A stretch of DNA of 64,000 nucleotides from Ptychodera flava (lineage: Eukaryota > Hemichordata > Enteropneusta > Ptychoderidae). Location: positions 14,870,361 through 14,934,360 of the forward strand of contig NC_091931.1 of NCBI RefSeq assembly GCF_041260155.1, given 5' to 3'. Positions 36,630 through 48,910 of this stretch are shown here, one piece after another (positions within the stretch are counted from its first letter, which is position 1; each line of letters starts with the position of its first letter). Below the pieces are notes generated by a model, which made no database searches, was not told the origin of the DNA, and saw only the letters and a program-made list of their open reading frames with translations. The position numbers and the translations under genes were made by a program.

Positions 36630-36842
36630 AATACGATTGGAACTAATTTGGGATAATTGGATGATGAAGTAATGTCTATTTGATCTGCAAATGTAAGCTC
36701 ATCTGCGTTTCTTTTTAAGTTACACACTTGTTTTTATGAGTAATTTGTAACATCACAACATTCAGTTATAGGGCACTTAATATTTTTGAGAAATTTGAAA
36801 AATATGAAAATCCAATTATCCCAAATTAGTTCCAATCGTGTT
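36630..36842 (+). mobile_element. MITE family M, copy 3, with empty site
   Basis: Complete copy from AATACGATTGG to CCAATCGTGTT, flanked by CTTG on both sides (36626-36629 and 36843-36846). The other copy of the segmental duplication (near 46817) has a single CTTG with no insertion, which defines the element ends and the 4-bp duplication exactly. Confidence 0.92.
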
Positions 36843-37667
36843 CTTGGTGAACTTCCCCTTTAGGCCTAAGCACAACATTGGCATTGTAGACAAAAAAGCT
36901 GTTAGGAGAGAAGGATTAAAAAGGAGAACAGTTGAACTTAATCCAAACAATTATTGCAAAACCCCACCAACGTACCACAGCTACGAGTTAGCCCATGATG
37001 AAGTGCACTGCCGGCAGTTCGCTGCCAACTCTTTAGCTATGCGTTGGCAAACTCAAGTCTCCCATGCAATGCAATTCATCCTGTTGTTTGAGGTGTTCGG
37101 CACTCAAAATTCCTGGTATGTTTCGTCCTTTGAGTCGAGTTAAACGCACAGGGATGATCTTCCAACATTAAATTTTAGAAGGTCTGAACCCCCTTCCCAA
37201 ATCAATTCAGTTTTCCCCAGGATATTCTTTTCAGTTCGACTAAAGTCCATTAGCTATCTTTCACGTCTTTTTTGTTAACGGGAAGTCTCATATTTCAATA
37301 AATAGGGTTAGTATGCATGCTGAATCATAACTATTTTAAATCGTGAACTCGCACATCTGAATTTAAAAAGTGCCAGCAAAACCTAGTCTTCGCTTCCTGT
37401 TTTGCATTCATCCAGATTTATTTACACTTTTCGTGGTCCGTAGCTCGAATATTTAGATGAAGTAGCAAAGCTTGCCACGGTGTAAAAAAACTGGCATTTC
37501 CACATTTTGTTTGCAAAAACCCCAACTTTTGTTGCAAGCGGAACTGACAACCCGGAGAAGCTTAAAAAGAATCAGGAACAACCAACAGATCTCATTGTGG
37601 AGAAAAAGCTGTTTGCAAGTGATCTTTTTGCGGAAAAGAGGTGAGGTGAGAGGGAGGGACAGTTTTT

Positions 37668-37900
<233 letters not shown>

Positions 37901-38013
37901 TAGACAGGTAGTGTATGCCAATTGCAAGAACTGGTTGGTTTGGCTTTCATATTAATGAAGTTATGAAACATCTTTTTTTCCAAACAATGGTTTCCGATGG
38001 ATACACTAATGCA

Positions 38014-39569
38014 TATTTAATGAACTTTGATATTAGTGACATGTAACTCTAAAATTATGGCACTAAATTTGGTGAAACCAGCAACAGATGTTGATCTGAT
38101 AAGTATGTAATTTTATCATACATGCTGTGCCTGTATTGCCATTCTTCCATTGTTCAGACGGTACTGATATGAGCCCATATTTTAACTAGTGAAAATACGA
38201 ATTATATTTTCACTGTAACCGAACTACTTACAGCGACGCGTACGCGTGACCTTCGCTGTATGCATGACCTCCTTGGTATATGTACATATAAAACAGCTGA
38301 GCGAATAAGAAAAATGACAATCCGAAACGTCATTATGATTATGGTCAAAATTCTGTTGTTTGCAGTCACTTCATGGGCATTGCACCTAGGCACAAGTAAA
38401 GTTGTACCCAAAACATACAAACAAACGTATTGAAAATTTGTATACTTTGCCGACACCTGTCAATTCACGGCCGGTCCCAAGGCGGTGCACGGTGCAGTGT
38501 TTTGTGTCGTCTACGTTGCTGAAGATTACACCATGGATGTATGATTACACGTAATGATATCGGTTGACAGAGCATCATGATAGAATCGCTTTACGACAAG
38601 TTTCCTGTTGATGAGCTTAAAGTATCTGGGCGGTGAATTACATCGTTTACAGTCGTAAATGAGCCACGAAAATCCAACCGCACCGAAAATACTCGCGACA
38701 GACAAGGTTGAAGGTGCACATGATATTTCCGATTTGTACCTGTCAGTGCACAGGTCATGATCGTGTCTGGTGGCACCGATGCGGTGCGGGTTTCAGATAC
38801 AATGTACCATCTAGGGAAAGTCAAACTTTCGCTTAGGTTGTTAAAGGAAGTTTAGTTCTATTTAGGCAAGCCAGGAACGAAAATATACGAGCAGACGACG
38901 GAAATACCTTTGAAATGTTTTATTCGTACAGCAACAAAATCACGAACGAGTTACGACACTACAGCTTACTGTGTACTCACTTCATGTTTTCACTAATCCG
39001 CTTACTGAGATGCTAGATGGTAAATTCGGCATATTTGACGTCTGGGAACATGTATAATTCTTCGAGATAAACTGACTGGGTATGGGTATTATATCCACTG
39101 TATGTGCATTCATACATGTTGCAGAGCTGCTTGCTCTCTGTGCTCTCAGCTGTTCATACTCGATAGAGTTTGAGCGTGGCGCGAGTATTTTGACCCGATT
39201 TTGGCGGCCTCATAACTTTCACGCAGGGATGAGGTTATGTATCAAAACACGAAAACACACACATTTCACAAACTCCCGCCTATATTTTGCACCCACCGTC
39301 ATTTTAAACTAAAATAAATCTTCTTCAAATTGTGAAACCTGTGTCGACATCGTAATATTTAAATTGTTCGCTTTAAAAGTGCTCCATAAACCCTCCTTTG
39401 AAGTGGAATGGCCCAATAGCGGAATAATATCAAGAAGTGATACGGTTGTCATCACTCCTTAGCAACTAAGTTTTTATAAGTACAGCAAGGTCGATTTCAA
39501 GTTGATTTCGTCGCTAATTTCGGAGCGTCTGTAGAAACAGTCATAACCAAAGCATGCATGTATGATAAA
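38014..39569. other. Intergenic, no gene seen
   Basis: No supported exon or element boundary. Open stretches of up to 84 codons lack recognisable content. Confidence 0.4.
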
Positions 39570-39720
39570 GGGGTTATTACAAGAAGTTAGGGCGATACCG
39601 CGTCGTATTCGAGTGACGACGTGTCCGTATTTTGACTCGTTGCTGCGCAACTCGTCAAAATACGGACACGTCGTCACTCGAATACGACGCGGTATCGCCC
39701 AAACTTCGTGTAATAACCCC
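39570..39720. mobile_element. 151-bp near-perfect hairpin element
   Basis: One palindrome from GGGGTTATTAC to GTAATAACCCC. Arms share CGATACCGCGTCGTATTCG and GACGACGTGTCCGTATTTTG, with a tiny loop at GTTGCTGCGCAAC. CpG is far more frequent here than in the flanks. Likely a palindromic MITE. Confidence 0.88.
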
Positions 39721-40159
39721 TAATCGCATCAAGTACTGTGCGGTGTCAAGTTGATGAGTCGCTCATTTGTATATTTAATGAAATTTTGTAATTAGTCAGA
39801 TAACACAGAAATAACACAGAAATTTAATGAAATCTGCCGCAGATGCTGAACCGATATATATCTGACTGTGTTGAGACGCATTTAGTAGTGTTAAGTTGAT
39901 CAAGGGATCATTTGCATATTTCATGAATTTTGCAATAACTGATACATCTCTGAAATTATTGCGGCACATTTGATGAAACTGCTACAGACGTTGATCTGAT
40001 AGATATCTTATTGTCCCATGAAGCATTGAGCAGTTTTAAGTTAATAAACAGCTCATTTGCATATTAAATGAAGATTTGTAATTATTCGTTTAACTCTGTG
40101 AGCATTGTTCTTAGACCCTCGTGATTGTCATTTTATGTGCTGTTCAGCTGGTGCCATTC

Positions 40160-42607
40160 ACCTGGCCAGAGTTGGATTAAGTTCAAGTCGGCTTAGACTG
40201 ATAAATCCAAAAAGTCTAATGATGCACTTAAATATTAATCAATTTAAGACCTTCCTTAGGAATACATGTATAGCTCTACTACTTGCTGAAAAGATGCAGT
40301 GTCGAACATTTGCGTGCAGAAGTATGCAATATATGATTATTTTTACTCTGCATGCATTCCTAATAAATATGCGGCTATATGATAATGGAGGGGACTTTAA
40401 AATTGTTGATCATAAAGACGGGGGGACTTGAAATTTTTTTAGGGTATTGAGAGGGGATCTGAAAAAAAAGATTTCAATAGCAATTCCTCGAGCCCTCCCC
40501 CTTAACTATTTTTTTGAACGCGGCCTTAGTCGAGAAATTAGTTTATCACATTTGAAAAGATATAGTGCGGCTATACGGAAGTCTTATCATTGACCTTCGT
40601 CCATGGAGCTCAAAAGAAGTCCTCACGATTAATCACTTCCTTATTAATGGCATACATTTTCAACTGACACCCCCACATTCTGAATTCCGAAAGATGTATG
40701 AAAAATTGTGGCCTATACGGAAAAAAGACCAAGAGAATTGGGGAATGTCACCTTAACCATAAAGTCCCACACTTGGCCAGAGTTGGATAAATTCAAGTCG
40801 GCTTACACTGATAAATCCAAAAAGTCTACCGATGCATTTAAAAATTAATCGATTTAAGAACTTCCTTAGGAATACATGTATGGCTCTACTAACTGCTGAA
40901 AAGAGGTAGTGTCGAACATTTGCGTGCCGAAGTACGTAATACATGATTAATTTTACTCTGCATGCATTCCTAATAAATATGCGGCTATACGATAATGGGG
41001 GGACTTGAAAATTTTGATCATATAGATGGGGACTTGAAATTTTTTAGGGTATTGAGGGGATCTTAAAAAATAAGATTTCAATCAAAGTTCCTCCAGCACC
41101 CCCCCCCCCCCCTCTAACCATTTTCTTGAACGCAGCCTTAGTCGATAAATAAGTTTATCGCTTATGGAAAGATATAGTGCGGCTATACGGAAGTCTTATC
41201 ATTGACCTTCGTCCATGGAGCTCATAAGAAGTCCTCACGATTAATCACTTCCTTATTAATGGCATACATTTTCAACTGACACCCCACATTCTGAATTCCG
41301 CAAAGATGTATGAAAAATTGTGGCCTATACGGGAAAAAAGACAATGTGAATTGGGGAATGTCACCTTAACCATAAAGTCCCACACCTGGCCAGAGTTGGA
41401 TTAATTCAAGTCGGCTTACACTGATAAATCCAAAAAGTCTACCGATGCATTTAAAAATCAATCAATTTAAGAACTTCCTTAGGAATATATCTATGGCTCT
41501 ACTACCTGCTGAAAAGAGGTAGTGTCGAACATTTGCGTGCCGAAGTACGTAATACATGATTAATTTTACTCTGCATGCATTCCTAATAAATATGCGGCTA
41601 TACGATAATGGGGGGACTTGAAAATTTTGATCATATAGACGGGGGACTTGAAATTTTTTTAGGGTGTTGAGGGGGATCTGAAGAAATAAGATTTCAATCG
41701 CAATTCCTCCAGCCCCCCCCCCCCTCTAACCATTTTCTTGAACGCAGCCTTAGTCGATAAATAAGTTTATCGCTTATGGAAAGATATAGTGCGGCTATAC
41801 GGAAGTCTTATCATTGTCCTTCGTCCATGGAGCTCATAAGAAGTCCTCACGATTAATCACTTCCTTATTAATGGCATACATTTTCAACTGACACCCCACA
41901 TTCTGAATTCCGCAAAGATGTATGAAAAATTGTGGCCTATACGGGAAAAAAGACAATGTGAATTGGGGAATGTCACCTTAACCATAAAGTCCCACACCTG
42001 GCCAGAGTTGGATTAATTCAAGTCGGCTTACACTGATAAATCCAAAAAGTCTACCGATGCATTTAAAAATCAATCAATTTAAGAACTTCCTTAGGAATAT
42101 ATCTATGGCTCTACTACCTGCTGAAAAGAGGTAGTGTCGAACATTTGCGTGCCGAAGTACGTAATACATGATTAATTTTACTCTGCATGCATTCCTAATA
42201 AATATGCGGCTATACGATAATGGGGGACTTGAAAATTTTGATCATATAGACGGGGGGACTTGAAAATTTTTTTAGGGTGTTGAGGGGATCTTAAAAAAAT
42301 AAGATTTCAATCGCAATTCCTCCAGCCCCCCCCCCCTCTAACCATTTTCTTGAACGCGGCCTTAGTCGATAAATAAGTTTATCGCTTATGGAAAGATATA
42401 GTGCGGCTATACGGAAGTCTTATCATTGTCCTTCGTCCATGGAGCTCATAAGAAGTCCTCACGATTAATCACTTCCTTATTAATGGCATACATTTTCAAC
42501 TGACACCCCACATTCTGAATTCCGCAAAGATGTATGAAAAATTATGGCCTATACGGGAAAAAAGACCAAGAAAATTGGGGAATGTCACCTTTACCATAAA
42601 GTCCCAC
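40160..42607 (+). repeat. Tandem array of four ~611-bp units
   Basis: Units start at CTGGCCAGAGTTGGAT-type words near 40160, 40772, 41386 and 41998; the last ends at AAAGTCCCACA near 42607. A single unit is at 34155-34771. Each unit contains the right end of Harbinger-like element H (TTGAACGCnGCCTTAGTC) plus about 230 bp of the sequence that flanks it in copy 1. The array therefore amplified a transposon/flank junction. Confidence 0.9.
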
Positions 42608-42630
42608 AAGGTTCATTAGAATCGTCTAAT

Positions 42631-43270
42631 AGACATCAAATCAGGTCCAATAATCGTTATCATTCAACGTAACTAAGAAATTTACCAGGTCCAAGGAACA
42701 TATTGAAAATGACAAAGGCAATGGGGTCATCTTGAACCACAAAATAGTGGTGGTACCAGGTGTCCGGAATGGGTAAGCGTACCCTGCCAGCTAGCCGCAC
42801 CCGTCAAGATTGACCCAAAGCGACAAATCCATTGTTATTTGGTGAATTCACCAAATTACTTTTGTGAGTCAAAATTTGGTATGCTGTCACTCATCATTTG
42901 AGTAACAGACAGGTCATATTTTGATACAATATCTCCGTATCTACCGTAGAACTTCTTAAATGATTTCACTAATCTACTTTCTGAGAATCCTTGCCTCACT
43001 AACTTTTGAGCTAATAGGCTGTGTCTAACTCGAAAGTCTTCATATGAATTGCATGCTCTACTGTATCTAAGGAGTTGTGAAATATACACACCATAAGCTG
43101 GAGATGATGGTATATTGCTCGACAAAAAGGGAAAGTTTATGATTTCAAAATTGAAATCGTGTCTTTTGTCATACAGCTTAGTATATAGTGTATTTTGTCT
43201 AATTTCAAACAATACGTCTAGGTATGAAGCCGAGTCCACACTTTCAGTTGTTTTTGTTGTTAAGTCATAG
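42631..43270 (-). mobile_element. 5'-truncated retroelement insertion
   Basis: Present in segmental duplication copy 2 and absent from copy 1, which runs from CGTCTAAGTCTGAT straight into CTTGTGTTAGG. It carries the end of a reverse-transcriptase-type frame (see CDS) and about 225 bp of 3' sequence. The 5' part is missing, as expected for a truncated reverse-transcribed insertion. Confidence 0.75.
42856..43239 (-). pseudogene. Reverse transcriptase C-terminal fragment
   Basis: About 127 codons, open further upstream to the insertion edge. Motifs SYLDVLFEI, TKLYDKRHDFNFEI, NFPFLSSNIPSSPAYGVYIS and LLRYSRAC are typical of the region after the catalytic core in a family of RT-bearing retroelements common in marine invertebrates. 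The catalytic YxDD segment is not included. I cannot assign the clade with confidence. It is a remnant, not a functional gene. Confidence 0.65.
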
Positions 43271-43440
43271 CTTGTGTTAGGTATCCTGACCTTTAGGTAG
43301 TATAGGCCTCGAAAGTGAGAGACTTACACTTTTTCTCGATTAAACCTTCAACCACTCTCATACCAAAACAAGAATAACATGTAAGGTTTAGAAGTAGTGA
43401 AACACATTATAACTGAACATTACCGGTATTTGAAATAATT

Positions 43441-44458
43441 GAAAATTGCCACCATCCCTGTGTTTACTCTAAAGGGAAATTAAATTTATGCTTACAACAA
43501 AAACTTCGACGGTTAAGATTTTTCTTACTTAAAGAGCTTTTGAAGCCCCGTCCATCAGACTTGAAAAGTGTTGGAAAACTTTTGGAGTCAAAAATTCAGA
43601 CCCAAGGCGAGTTCTACCTTAACATAAGCAGCCATCCTACCATAATCGTCGGTCTAAGAAAGTCAATTTTTTGTGTGCTTGTCTTCTGAAGGACCATTAA
43701 TTTGACGATGTACGTATACTTTGAATGATTGCGTCAAATCTGTGTCACTAACGCTATAATTCACGCACGTGAAAATGTACATTCATTATCTTCTGGTATT
43801 AGTAAATACGTTAACGACTCCGACGAAAGAGATCGAAACCATGTATTAACAAAGAGGAAATCGCCTTTCCAGTGATAATTACTGCATCGACATTCATCGA
43901 TAATTTGTTAAAACTACGATATTGCAGTTACATCGAGCGTTAGTGACCAGCCGGGGACGGGCGTCGATCGGCTATGTCCACAATACCAGTAACATAAGTC
44001 GCTCAATGAGTCACTACATAGTAAGCCGTAGACCGTTTGCATAACACTGAATGGAGTAAGCAACATTAAATGTTAATGACAGGCCCGGTAGTTGTAACAT
44101 TTGATGATTTTGGCACTTTTTGTTTGTATGCCACTTGCAAGTTCTTGTTTTGCTCCCCAAAAGCATGTCAAAACACCTATACTCTTTAGCTTGTGAACAC
44201 TGCATATATACGTGGACAATGCACTGATATTGTTTACATTTGAATTTGTTTACGAAAAACAACAAAGCAGTCTGCACAATGCCCAGGCTGAGTAGCCAAA
44301 CTCAGCACTGTGTATCTCAATATGACTTTGGGGAGTAGAATAAGACTCGAAACCGAAGCTAAAATAATTAAAAAATTTAGTGAAATTCAGTACACTCTCA
44401 ATCAGATTCCAACTTACGTGCCTATTCACCGTACAAAGACGCCAGCAGTCAAAGCCGT
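43441..44458. other. Extra ~1-kb segment in segmental duplication copy 2
   Basis: It interrupts the match between the copies: copy 1 passes from TGAAATAATC directly to GGCTGAACCCCCACC. No coding content, and I see no clear terminal repeats, so either an insertion here or a deletion in copy 1. Confidence 0.6.
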
Positions 44459-45761
44459 TCGGCTGAACCCCCACCGTCCTTGGAAAGAATGGCCCAATAA
44501 CCGAGCTAAGTTGTTGCAATTTTTCTAACCGCGACCCCCGCCCCATCCACCCACCCAACATACACACACGCTGTAAACTTCATGATTCACGCGAACACAC
44601 ATACTTTATCAAAAAATAATAAAAACAAGAACAGCTACAGCTATTCTATCACTTACCTTGAGATGCGAGTCTGATGCCTGCTACGCCACTTGAAGAATTC
44701 TGCAGAAAATGAAATTCATTATTAATGAGCTGGCTATATGATAATACATGGGCCCGCCTACTTCTCATACAAATTAAGAAATAAGCTATAATCACCGCCA
44801 CCATACGGTTCCGTGCTATTATTTACAAAGTGTATGGACAGCGCGGCCTCTGTGGAAGTTTGTCATAATTTTGGGCTTTGTCCAGGACTCGAATATAGCA
44901 AGTACGTCTCACTGCTCCGTCCAAGTGGTATTACGCAGAGTAAACAGTATTCTTTCAGGTGAAACATTGTTAAATTCATGAAAGGTAAGTCTACTGCTAT
45001 GTAAAAGCTGTGGAGACTTAGCAATGGATCATATGATATCCTGGGGAGGGGGCTTGTTAGATTTAGTGGGAAAAATTCCAGGAACTTGGCTTTATAAAAT
45101 CGAGCCATAGATGGCATCAGGATAAATTAAAAAGATTCCAAGCAGACATGAGGAAACAGATATAAACCAACAATTACCCCTTCTGTCATTTTTAGGGTAA
45201 CTATTGTAACCTATACTTTTCTATTTGTTTAAATCTGCTTAGTTTCAAATTCAATTTGACATTTTACTGGTTGTAGTTATTTTGTTCTACAGTACTACAG
45301 TTTCTAACTCCCGCAAGTATCTCGAAAAACTCACTATTCTGCTTTTCCGCACGGCCGACACCAAATGTTTGACGTCTGATGCCCTCTGTAGTTCTTGACA
45401 ATTGCGGGCCAGGCTTATCATGATCTGTCAATAAAATTGTGTCGCTGAAAGAAAGTTTTCTCACACGCAACCCTAATATTGAGTATGTCAATAATGCATT
45501 TTAAGAAATTTAAAACAACTTTTAAAAGGGGTAAGTTCACCCAGGCTGATTTTTACATATGTGCTAGCTTTGGGTCAACTATTCAGGAAAAGCCGTTTTC
45601 GGCATTTATAATAGCCTATTTTTTACAAAAACGGATAAAAATTGTGGCGGAAGTTACATTTTAGGGCTTGATTAACTTAATTTATATTCAATCATAGGAA
45701 AAAGCGCCAAGCTTGGCACTTTCATCATGATATGGCAGGGATCATCGTTCGATTGGTTTGG

Positions 45762-46467
45762 CCACAGAGTAATATCATAGACAGAGTGGCAACAGCTATT
45801 GTTTAAGGCGTGAAGCGGTTACGTAAGCAATCCATGTTTGCCTCGCCTCACGAAGCTCTTGGCTCTCTTTTCCGAAGAGTGCCGACCGTGCACCCTTCGG
45901 TAATTTTCGGATTTTCACCAATTGTTAAGCGAAAGTATGTTCGACAAAGCTTGTGTTGTTGTTGTCGTGTGGTGTTGATCGGAATTGATGTGCTGGCGAA
46001 AACGGGAGTGTTTTGAGCTTCAGGAAAGTGGGTTTTACCGTTTTAAAAATTCCTCTCATATTTTTATGAATATATAATGAGTGTGTTTGAACCAAATTTG
46101 AAAGTCTTTTATCGATACTGTCTGGTTTTACTCAATGGTTTACGGTCAGTCATACCGTCTTTTACACGTGCGCCAAGAAAGGACATGTTTATGAAACTGC
46201 TGGCGTGTTATGTTTTGATTGGCGTGAGGCAGTGTTTCTGGCCTGAGAGCTCACAAAGTAACTATGGTTGCTACGCGACTGGCAGTACGATGCCATCTCG
46301 TCGTAAGTTTCGCATAATCTCGTGTAATTATCAACCACAAACCAAGCCTCCAAAAAGTTTAACACCTTTTAAGCTCATTTTAATATGAAAAGCCAATAGT
46401 CTACCGAGACGACCATGGAACAAAAGGCATGCAAGTGTTGCCACTCTGTCTATATATTTCTCTGTGG
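45762..46467. mobile_element. 706-bp element with 31-bp terminal inverted repeats
   Basis: Left end CCACAGAGTAATATCATAGA followed by CAGAGTGGCAAC; right end is the complement, ending TCTCTGTGG. Absent from segmental duplication copy 1. About 40 bp left of the element (45722-45761) is also extra. No transposase domain recognised; superfamily uncertain. Confidence 0.75.
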
Positions 46468-46567
46468 TATGGCATTGTCATCCACGTTTACGCCAGGCTG
46501 TGCTTATTTGCATAACTATTGTTTCTGTTATGCATATGCAACAGCCTGGCGTGGACAATGCCATACC
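46466..46567. repeat. Hairpin within segmental duplication, copy 2
   Basis: Inverted arms GGTATGGCATTGTC... and ...GACAATGCCATACC around a loop, equivalent to 36279-36376 and slightly better paired. Confidence 0.8.
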
Positions 46568-47643
46568 ACGGTCCCACAGAGAGGGACCGTGGCCATACCT
46601 ATCAGAAGATGGTCCCTGCCATATCACGTGATGAAAACGCCAAACTTTGCGCTTTTTTCCCATGATACAAAATACATGAAGTTGATGAAGCTCTGAAATA
46701 CAACTTCTGCCACTATTTTTATCCGTTTTTTGTAAAAAGTCGTGCGAGTTATGATTGGAGAAAATGGCTTTTCCGGAATAAGTGACCCCAAAAGCTAGCA
46801 GGTGTGTGAAAATCAGCCTTGGTGAACTTCCCCTTTATAGGCCTGAGCACAACACTGGTATTGTAGACAAAAAACTGTTTGGAGGGAAGGGTTAAAAAGG
46901 AGAACAGTGGAACTTAATCAAAACAATTATTGCAAAACCCGACCACTGTACCACAGCTACGAGTAAGCCCATGATTAAGTGCTCTGCCGGCAGTTCGTTG
47001 CCAACTCTTTAGCTATGCGTTGACAAACTCAAGTCTCCCATGCAATGCAATTCATCCTGTTGTTTGAGGTGTTCGGCACTCAAAATTCCTGGTATGTTTC
47101 GTCCTTTGAGTCGAGTTCAACGCACAGGGATGATCTTCCAGCATAAATTTTAGAAGATCTGAACCCCCTTCATAAATGAATTCTGTTTTTCCAGGATATT
47201 CTTTTCAGTTCGACTAAAGTCCATGAGCTATCTTTCACGTTTTTTTTGTTAACGGGAAGTCTCATATTTCAATAAATAGGGTTAGTATGCATGCTGAATC
47301 ATAACTTTTTTAAATCGTGAACTCGCACATCTAAATTTATAAAGTGCAAGCAAAACATAGTCTTCGCTTCCTGTTTTGCATTCATCCAGATTAACTTACA
47401 GTTTTCGTGGACCGTAGCTCGAAGATTTAGATGAAGTAGCAAAACTTGCCACGGTGTAAAAAACTGGCATTTCCACAATTTGTTTGGAAAAACCCCAACT
47501 TTTGTTGCAAGCAGAACTGACAACCCGGAGAGGCTTAAACAGAGAATCAGGAACGACCAACAGATCTCTTTGTGGAAAAAAGCTGTTTGCAAGCGATCTT
47601 TTAGCGGAAAAGAGGTGAGGGGGTGAGAGGGAGGGAAAGTTTT

Positions 47644-47725
47644 TAGCTCACGTGTACACACATGTGAGCTAATGTCGTAGCGATACCTGTCTGTTTGTCC
47701 CTGTGTGTGTATGTGTCTGTCTCAG

Positions 47726-47776
<51 letters not shown>

Positions 47777-47830
47777 TTACACGATAACTCAAAAACGCCT
47801 GAACGGATTCAAGTCAGATTTGGTAGACAG
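47644..47830 (+). repeat. GAGCTAATGTCGTAGCGAT repeat with (TCTG)n core, copy 2
   Basis: Same order as 37668-37900: CACGTG-type hairpin, GTAGCGATACCTG, a short (TCTG)n run at about 47721-47775, then ACGATAACTCAAAAACGCC. The microsatellite is less than half the length of that in copy 1. Confidence 0.85.
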
Positions 47831-47930
47831 GTACTGTATGCCAATTGCAAGAACTGGTTGGTTTGGCTTGCATATTAGTGAAGTTACGAAACATAATTTT
47901 TTTTCCATACAATGGTTTCCGATGGAGACA

Positions 47931-48040
47931 GTAATGAAGGGAATTAGGGAGGATAATATACATATATAGACTGTAGACTGTTTTCTTTGAAGTATTATAG
48001 ACAGATAGCGAGGGTAAAGTAATAGGCACACAGATATATG
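47931..48040. repeat. Inverted repeat, left arm, upstream of gene B exon 1
   Basis: Pairs with 49098-49211. Shared words include AGGGAGGATAATA, ACTGTAGACTGTTTTCTTTG and AAGTATTATA. A third, less similar copy in the left-arm orientation is near 49354-49446. Confidence 0.8.
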
Positions 48041-48279
48041 TTAGATCATTATAGGTAGCAGCTTTCATCGACGGCCGGGGTCCGATAGCAAGATTCGTAT
48101 TAGGATTCAAGTGTCTGCTATGTGAAAGCAAAAACTAAACGGAAGGACATAGAAGGACGGTGAAGGACAAAGAAGGCCACAGAAAATCCAATGAAGTGGT
48201 GAAACATTGTAGGTTCTGTACGTATTTAGGCGAATGACAGCATTTTCAGTGCAGGATAATATGTATAGAGTAGTATTAT

Positions 48280-48700
48280 CACCCTTTTCTGTTATGAAAA
48301 TATTGTCTTTCACCATATTCAACTCTAATAACATTGTCCTTCGCGTCCTTCATGGTATTCTGCACTGATAGCATTGTCCTTCGCCCAATTATATTGTGAA
48401 CATGCTGTCCTTCACCCATTCTGTAGTGAAATACTGTCCTTTCCCTACAGTGTCCTCCACCATATTCTGCACTAATAACATTGTCCTTCGCCCTATTTTG
48501 CAGAGAATATATAGCCTTCACCCCATTATGTAGTGAAAATGCTGGCCTACCACCCATTTTGTACGGATAGCACAGTCCATCACCCTATTCTTGAAAGGTT
48601 ACGCTATGCTTCACTCAATTCTGGACTGAAAATGCCGTTCTCGTCCTTTCTGTATTCTGAAATACAGTTCTTCGAAGTCCTTCATGTCCTTCGTTTTAGT
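48280..48700 (+). repeat. ~31-bp minisatellite before gene B exon 1
   Basis: About a dozen degenerate units of the type ATTCTGCACTGATAACATTG plus TCCTTCGCCC. Inverted versions (GAAGGACAAAGAAGG) occur at 48130-48180. It lies in the presumed first intron or promoter region of gene B. Confidence 0.8.
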
Positions 48701-48775
48701 CTTACCTTGCGTGAATCTGATATCAATAAAGTTTGCTACTGGTATCTCACCTTGGTTTTCGTTTGAATCTTGCAG

Positions 48776-48910
48776 AGAATGAGCAGACTTCGATTAGAGT
48801 ATATTTTCTTACTCATGGTTCTGCAGTTTATCAGGCTGACATCGTCGACTTTCGATGCGTCTTGTCAAAAACAATACAGTGGTGAACATGAAACATCGAC
48901 AGAAAACGAG
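48776..48910 (+). CDS. Gene B exon 1: signal peptide
   Basis: A pyrimidine-rich tract and CTTGCAG|AG precede ATG 48779, so this is an internal exon with a 3-nt leader. [18 protein letters not shown] is a signal peptide, followed by FDASC. The donor GAG|GTAGGA is in phase 0, as in gene A. The exon lies between a pair of inverted repeats (47.9 and 49.1 kb). Confidence 0.85.

Larger units (their letters stand above)
40117..47939 (+). repeat. Segmental duplication, copy 2, with four 611-bp units
   Basis: Homologous to 34140-38013. Compared with copy 1 it has four tandem 611-bp units instead of one, a retroelement insertion (42631-43270), about 1 kb of extra sequence (43440-44458) and an extra TIR element (45722-46467). 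It lacks MITE copy 3. Homology ends near 47939, where an inverted repeat starts. Confidence 0.85.

Noticed and set aside
46077..46388. 103-codon frame in the CCACAGAG-ended element
   Set aside because: No recognisable transposase motif and no second copy to test conservation.
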